Source: Blasia pusilla (lineage: Eukaryota; Marchantiophyta; Marchantiopsida; Blasiales). From it: DNA of 64,000 nt. Positions within the stretch are counted from its first letter, which is position 1, and each line of letters starts with the position of its first letter. The notes beneath the pieces were generated by a model. It saw nothing but the letters and a program-made list of their open reading frames with translations, was not told the DNA's origin and searched no databases. A program made the translations under genes and the position numbers. Positions 57,914 to 64,000 of this stretch are shown here, piece after piece. Where the stretch lies: contig CM114274.1 in assembly GCA_050084515.1 (NCBI GenBank), forward strand, positions 20,088,001-20,152,000, in the 5' to 3' direction.

Positions 57914-59095
57914 CACACAAATAGTGCATGATCTTTTAATTTCCTATTGAAAGGTTGAACTTAATACAACCTTAGAGGTGATAGGCAAGTGAATCCTATC
58001 ACCTCAACATGAACTTCATGTAATTTTTTAATCAATCTATACCAACTGATATCCTTCTCACCATCCAATTTTGTTATTTTCAATAGTTCCTCCATTATGG
58101 TTAGATTTTCTACTTTGAATTTCTAACTTATGTCTATGAGATATTTATGATTTCCATTTTAATGTGTTATTTTTTGTCAATTTTATTTGTCTACATCTTC
58201 ATATTTCTAATTTTTTTTAATTACTAACTTTTTTAGAGGAGTCACCCACTATCTCCATTGATTTTTGGTGGATGGAACTCAATATAGGTTGCCCATACAT
58301 AGATTATGGCTACGTCCGAAGAAGAATCACAATGGCATTCTATTGCAAACCCACGATGGAGGTATCATAAGGGATAACATTCCAATTTGTGAGCTCAGAG
58401 ATCGGTCCACCAAGCTCATCTCCATAAAAAATCACTATGAGTGTTATTTTGTAGACAATAAGATGTTTCCTTTCATATGTGAATTTTGGGTATTGTAAGG
58501 GTTAAGGATAATTGGTGATAATGTCATTTATTAAAGGTTGCACTTCTTCTTTACTTTTTTAAATAATTTTTTTTATGTTTCCAATTTCTCATTGTAATGG
58601 ATTGGTTTCCAAATCCAATCAATGACTATGAGTTCCTGGTCAATTTTTAATCTAGTCTTTGGAAATTCGTTCATGTCCACAAAATTTCCCAACCTTTGAA
58701 TAACTCTAATTTTTTTTACAATGAAACTTTATGAGCAAGCTAATTTTCCCAGGTTGCTTTACAATATTATGAAAGATTTAATCATGTGATGCTCCCGAAT
58801 TTTTGTTTTCTTCAACTATTGGTATGGACTTGTGCTATTCAACAACTCCTATAAATTTTTTTTACATTTGATACTTATTTCTTGCATAGAAAGAATAACC
58901 TCAGTTGATTTTAGCTTAGATGATTTATTTTAACAAGTCACATATTAGAAGTAGGTTCTATCTACCATTGAATCCTCTATTTGACATGGATTGCAGGTTG
59001 AAATCCCTTGTTTTCTTTGTCGAGGATTTTTAATCTATCAACCTAAAAGGTTATGCAAAAAATTTAAGACTCAACACACTCATCAAATGCATCGC
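57914..59095. other. No gene recognised
   Basis: AT-rich. One 77-codon plus-strand frame (58265-58498) has ordinary composition but no recognisable motif. Confidence 0.35.
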
Positions 59096-59338
59096 GCCTA
59101 TTCATCCTCGGGTTAGCTAACCCGAGGTTAGACTTGTGCAAAGGGCTCATGCAAAACAAGCCTCGCCGAGCGCACTCAAACCTGTGTCGGCACCTTTGTA
59201 GTGAGCACATCATCCACTCCACTAGAGTCCCCTGTGTAATAGGTAAGGTATTAATAAACTTTTTATTCTGTTATCCAAAATAGAACCTGAGATGTCAGGA
59301 TCTTACCCTCGGGTTAAGTAACCCAAGGATGAATAGGC
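59096..59338. mobile_element. MITE with palindromic ends
   Basis: 243 bp with terminal inverted repeats GCCTATTCATCC...GGATGAATAGGC. Just inside, each end carries a palindrome: CCTCGGGTTAGCTAACCCGAGG (perfect) on the left and CCTCGGGTTAAGTAACCCAAGG on the right. No coding capacity and no certain target duplication, so the superfamily is open. Confidence 0.75.
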
Positions 59339-59980
59339 AAGAGGATCAACATACATTGTATTTTCAATGGAATCACCACGGTAGATAAAACCAAGTTTTT
59401 GAATTTTGTTGTGTCGAAAAAATCTTAAATTAAAAATCCATGAAAGAATTGTCAAATAGGGTTTTTTTTGAATGGTTCTATATGGGCACATCTCAATGAT
59501 ACAAGTTTACCTACTTTACCACCGAGGGAAAGACACAGAGTTTAGTAGCTGGAATGGAAATGTTAAGTTAAGGATCTGAAAACAAAGGCAAAGGTAGAGA
59601 GTGTGAGAAAGGGGGGGAAATGTGTCGGGAAATCTATATGTATAGAATTAAAAGAGGATGGGGTTTGAGGACCCCTTCTTACAGTGAACTTAAATTAACA
59701 AACGAGATGCCTTTCCTGCCACTGATGATTTTCACCGTGCAGAGGATAGCTCGGGCATTGTACTACTAGTGGATGGAAGAAAGAGAAATGAACTTCAATA
59801 AAAATGTTTAATGGAAAACCAATCAGAAATACAAAAGAGGGGGCATAGATTGCCAAAAACTGGGGCCATGTAAAGAAAGAAGTGAAAGAAACTGGTGCCT
59901 TCCCAATAGAAGAAAGAGAATACCAAAATGGTAACCAATTCAGAATATTAATCGATTGGAATGTAAGGGAATTTGTTTTC
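59339..59980. other. No gene recognised
   Basis: AT-rich spacer upstream of the GC-richer island. Confidence 0.35.
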
Positions 59981-61300
59981 ATATTTACTGCATTACTTGT
60001 GGTTGAGAGAGGTAGTAGTTGTAAACAGAAGAATTATGTTGAATCTGCTGCGCAAGAAGCGGCGCGACTCTGCATGTACGCCGCTCCGGCCCCCGGCGCG
60101 GCAGCCTTAAAGTCAGAACGCTTCCGTACGAGAGATGAACAAGTCGGAGACTCGGAGTCCGTCTGACCGGGATCGGGAAGATCAAACGACTTTTCTTCCC
60201 TGGCGTCGATTCGAGGAAAAGTACCGGTGAAGATTCGGTGACCCTCTGGACTCTGGAGTCTGTACAATCTGGAGGAAACCGATGCAATTCGTTTTAGGCC
60301 CTTCACGGGCCTTCAGTCGGCAAGATACAGTACCGAGTCTACCGACACCGTCAGCGAGCACCTTTTCCTGCACTTTCTGTGTTCTACTACTGCCCGACAT
60401 TGAAATCGTAGTTGGACGGCACACGCCTCAATTCAGTGGCAGCCAGAGGAAAAGGCCGACGGACCTGGCACAGGCTCCAGAGCACCGCTCTAGTGTGAAA
60501 AGCACCAGACCTGTCACTAAAGTACGATTGTTTTGTTTGATCATGTGTGGTCGGCACACGCCTTAAACGAGTGGAGCGCCACGAACATATGACCCCACAC
60601 TCGTCCGAGACAGTTAAAATTAAAATAAATGACTTGTGTTCCCGGCGATTTCCTCGGATGCCGATCTGTCGTCTTCCTCGAGATGCTTGCTCGATCTGGA
60701 TTATGGTGCCGCGTATCCCAGCCCAGCAGATTCTTCATTGCGTTTCGTGACCACCGGAAGATGAGGAGTGCCAGCGCTGGAGGATTTGGCTCTGATCGAG
60801 GGTGTCGACATGTTTTGGAACGTATCGGATCCAATCTGCACAACTGCCGGCCTCACTGTCGACATCCATCAGCAGTGTACTAAGCTCACAGAATTAAGAT
60901 TTAAATCTGTGCGCGGCTCGGAAGTTCAAAAGTCAAGCCACAGTTGCACACTTTACACACTTCTACGCTTGCGGATATCTTTGACAGAACTCATACAGAC
61001 ACGCCTGTAATTGCGTGTGAAGTTGTGGAATCACCAGTTTCCTTCCACAGTAGCAATTATCCATCCATACAGCTCCATGGAATGCAATCCTTCTTCCTAA
61101 AACAGCTAAACCGACGATCCCAGGTTTGACGGGAGTAACTGCTCCAGTGGACCGTGAAGCGGAAAGACGTCGTCGTAGACGTCCTTCGCAGGGCAGGGCA
61201 GGGCAGGGCTCGGCGTATGCGCTTGTCTCCCTCTCCGACTTGAGAGGTAAACTAAAATGAAAATATCGGTGGTGCTAAAATCAGGTCCTGTCAATGACTT
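59981..61300. other. GC-richer island, no gene identified
   Basis: Composition changes sharply from the AT-rich flanks, with CCGGCCCCCGGCGCGGCAGCC-like runs near 60080-60110, overlapping short frames on both strands, a CGGCACACGCC word at 60418 and 60551, and a short GGGCA tandem at 61190-61208. It could be a 5' region or degenerate exon of a host gene. I recognise no domain, splice pattern or RNA gene. Confidence 0.4.
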
Positions 61301-62069
61301 TCAACAGGTGGAATTTGAAGCGAAACTCGGAAGATGACTGACAACGACCCGAGACGTTTCTGGGGTGGAATTTCTAGACACCCACACGGAACCTAAGATT
61401 GATCTTATGCGCATGTAAAAATTGATGGTCATGCATAGTAGAGAAACCAACAGGCGCCGTGGCAGGTGAGTGGAATCGATCTAGACCAAGCAATTGATAA
61501 GCTCCACGCGAGACCGTAGTGGTTACATTAAAATCATTTTTTTAAATAATCTAGATTTTTTATTTTAAAATCCGAATCTAATCTTCACTTTCTTAAATCT
61601 TAAAAGAGTAGTTACATTCCACTCTTCTAAACATCTCCACTCCTCAATTAAATTTTAAATAAGACCCCATTGCTCTAAGTAACTCCACCCCTCCATAAAT
61701 GTTTAAATAACACTTACTTCTTCCCCCCTCCACTCAACCAAAATAACATCCATGACTAAATCATTAGTTATTCTTAATTAATTAGATCATTTCCCTCTTC
61801 CATTCGAATTCATTACCCTTTCACGAAATATCAAGCGTGACTTAAGAACAAAATTGTACTCATGTTACTATTTTGTCTTATTATGAATATAGGGTTGTCA
61901 ATAATAATATGTATAAGCACAAAGGAGTGCAATTCTTTCACTCCTTGTATCCTTGCCATGGACAAGTCATATGTCATGGGGCCAATTTAAGCTATCGTTA
62001 TGCAACTATCCAGGTACCTCTTTGAACCTACATGAATTTTGATATGCCCGGGGTCGGGGTAGAGAAGAG
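61301..62069. other. No gene recognised
   Basis: AT-rich with CTCC/CTTC runs at 61600-61800. No coding signal. Confidence 0.4.
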
Positions 62070-62952
62070 CCTATTGAATACGTACTTGCCAAATTTCTCC
62101 ATAAATAGGTTGCAGGCTTAGGCTCAAGGCCCGCATGGGCAGGCTTTGCGCCCGCGTATGGTGGGCCCTGCACGGGCCTAAGTCCACCCTGTCGGCTTGG
62201 CCGTGGGCCACAAAACCGGTGCGGGCTTGGCTAGCTCGGGTGCCTACTCTAAGCTCGACGGGTTCGGATGCGGGCCGCTGATACCTGTGCGGCATATTCG
62301 TGGACATGTTTGTCCCATGAACGGACTTGTCTATTTCCGTGCAACTATGTCCTAGCCACGAGAACAAGTGCGGGCTAGGATGGAGAGGATGAGCCACAGG
62401 CAAGCATCGGGTTGGCAGGTAGGCCTCATGCGGGCATGGCGGGCGGGCAGATAAGCTAGCGTGGAGCGGGCCACATGGGTTGGCAGGCGAGATAGCGTGC
62501 GGGCATGCAAGTGCACCTTGTGAGCGAGCACGCAGGCCTTGCGCGGGTTATATGGTTGCACATAGACAATATCCGTGTCCGTGGATATGTCCATGTCCGT
62601 GCGGGCCTAGTACCCATGGCCCGCCCTTGAGCCCACTGTGTAGACCCAAGTTGGTAGAGACTGCACCTATTGTGGGACGCACAACACGCATGTACGACAA
62701 GCTTAAGGCTCATGCACGGCGCGGACTTACGTGCGGGCCCTGCGCGGTCTCTTAACGGGCCATGCAAGCTCTATGCAAGCCTGAGCCCGCCCTCTGGATC
62801 GATCGCGAGCTAATGTGGGCAGCGCGCGGGCCATAAAATGGATGTGGGCTCGACTTGCCCAGGTTTACGTGTCGGGCTCAGATGCGGGCCGCGGATACCT
62901 GACCAACATGTTTGTGGATATGTCTGGACTTCTCTATTTTTATACAACTTTG
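62070..62952. mobile_element. Pair of hAT-like GGTTGCA-family elements with GGGCC core
   Basis: A first unit ends at about 62349 with TTTCCGTGCAACTATG. A second starts at 62551 (TATGGTTGCACATAGAC, followed by TATCCGTGTCCGTGGATATG as in the 28579 and 55241 ends) and closes near 62952 with TTTTTATACAACTTTG. Cores are dense in GGGC/GGCC words (CATGGGCAGGCTTTGCGCCC, TTGGCCGTGGGCCACAAAACC). Target duplications are not clear. GGGC words continue to about 63190. Confidence 0.65.
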
Positions 62953-64000
62953 CCTGGGGAGCTCAGTGCCAACTGGCGCGTGGGCTAGATGGGCTAGTAG
63001 GCGGGTCTACCATGGGCTGGGTGGGAGGCTAGGCTTGGAATATGTGAGTTGCTTGCGGGCTGAGGATTAGAGCATTCGAGATTGACACGGGCTAAGGCTA
63101 AGGCCAAGCTAGGAGAATATGGGCTGAAGCGGGCCCCACATATAGGCCAAGGTTCGGGCTTAAGCATGGGCCTTGTACGGGCATAATCGCAGTTTTTGTA
63201 CAAGATGATGTGCAGATAGGGGAGGATTTTGGTTATTATTGAAGGCACTTGAGTGGATGGAGAAGAACATAGAAGATTAAAATATAGGTGAATAGGATAG
63301 TTGTATTAGAGAATATGTTAGTTTTAAATGAAAAGTGGTTAAACAAGTGGGGATACTATAGGTGGAGAGAGGAAGGAAGAATGTTAAAATATAATAGAAT
63401 AGGGTGGTTCTATTTTAAAATACATTAGTTGCAAATTAAAGTGGTTAAAGAAGTCAAGATAATAAAAAAGGATTGGATTAGAAGAACAAAATAAAATTTG
63501 CTAAATGGTGATGAATAGAGATGGTTTAGGAACAAATAGTAAATAGTAGTAGATGAAGAAAAAGAATGAAGGGTTCATTCCCTTCCTTTCATCCTCTCCT
63601 CTATAAACTTGCTTGATTTTGATATACCTTCATAATCTCACTCCTCCCTTATTGTCTCCCTCTCTCTACTCTTTTGTGGAAGTTTCTTTTATCCATAGAT
63701 AGGTGAACTTGATAAGTGAGAATATGTTTTGTCATCGGATAACCCTGATCATTCAAAGTATCTTAGTTATCTAGGTTAGCATATTGATCTTTCTTATTCA
63801 TAATGAATATTCCAACATTGTCATTGGACCATTCACACATAATATTTGGCGTAGTTTGCATACACTTCATCGGTCAATATATCCTAATATTGATATTGTA
63901 AAATTATTGCAAATCATCCAAATTTTTTATGTATGAGATTAGTATCTGCCTATAGTCATGACCAAAGCTAGAGACCTCCATCAGATCATGAAGGAATATT
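62953..64000. other. No gene recognised; contains a diverged 100-bp direct repeat
   Basis: 62953-63190 continues the GGGCC-word region. 63275-63360 and 63380-63460 are diverged direct repeats sharing TTAAAATATA, GAATAGG and AAGTGGTTAAA. The rest is AT-rich. Confidence 0.4.

Noticed and set aside
59985-60306. Two overlapping 90- to 100-codon minus-strand genes
   Set aside because: They overlap each other in different frames, share no motif with known proteins and are explained by the GC-rich composition, which lowers stop frequency.

Overview
The window looks like nuclear DNA of a land plant with a large, transposon-rich genome. The evidence is the mix of plant-type elements: Ty1/copia with a TGGTATCAGAGC primer-binding site, a Ty3/gypsy chromovirus with a C-terminal chromodomain, a CACTA (En/Spm) element with DUF4218/DUF4216-like transposase blocks, hAT transposase debris and hAT-like non-autonomous elements. 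I see no intact host gene, no rRNA or tRNA gene and no CRISPR. Almost every coding stretch is interrupted by stops or frameshifts, so this is a graveyard of nested elements. A non-angiosperm plant (fern, lycophyte, bryophyte or gymnosperm) is my guess, based on the unusual PHD- and methyltransferase-bearing Ty3 elements; it is not proven.

Layout. 0.4-1.9 kb (-): decayed hAT transposase. 2.9-3.3, 8.5-8.9, 28.6-28.9, 55.2-56.0 and 62.1-62.95 kb: one family of hAT-like non-autonomous elements with GGTTGCA ends, most with a GGGCC-rich core. 6.1-6.4 kb (-): chromovirus pol scrap. 10.2-10.5 kb: end of a methyltransferase-type retroelement with a motif-I-like remnant. 10.7-12.2 kb (+): truncated copia LTR-gag-protease. 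14.1-21.5 kb (-): complete but dead chromovirus with two LTRs, PPT and PBS. 21.5-24.1 kb: gag-like debris, a C-rich block and a partial LTR. 25.6-27.05 kb (+): dispersed repeat, PHD finger and LTR. 27.2-29.3 kb (-): a second Ty3 integrase copy, broken by a hAT-like insertion with a perfect 8-bp duplication. 29.3-about 40.1 kb (-): CACTA element inserted in that integrase. 40.1-51.8 kb (-): the highlight. 52.1-54.3 kb (+): second CACTA fragment. 56.2-57.2 kb: diverged chromovirus LTR. 57.7-57.9 kb: copia LTR scrap. 59.1-59.3 kb: palindrome-ended MITE. 60-61.3 kb: GC-richer unidentified island.

The main discovery candidate is a Ty3/gypsy-like element on the minus strand (about 51.8 to 40.1 kb) with the order LTR - gag (zinc knuckle, RGG box) - aspartic protease - C5 cytosine DNA methyltransferase - reverse transcriptase - RNase H - integrase (and, judged from a related copy at 26.1-26.3 kb, a C-terminal PHD finger). 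The methyltransferase has motifs I, IV (PCQ), VI (ENV), VIII, IX and X in canonical order, which resembles DNMT3 rather than the rearranged DRM enzymes. The element was later hit by three different LTR elements that each collapsed to a solo LTR (49.03-49.65, 46.2-47.2 and 43.65-44.87 kb), one of them splitting the methyltransferase, and its integrase tail is inverted. Methyltransferase capture by retrotransposons has been reported in a charophyte alga and in dinoflagellates; a land-plant lineage carrying methyltransferase plus PHD finger would extend this to an element that may have been able to write and read chromatin marks.
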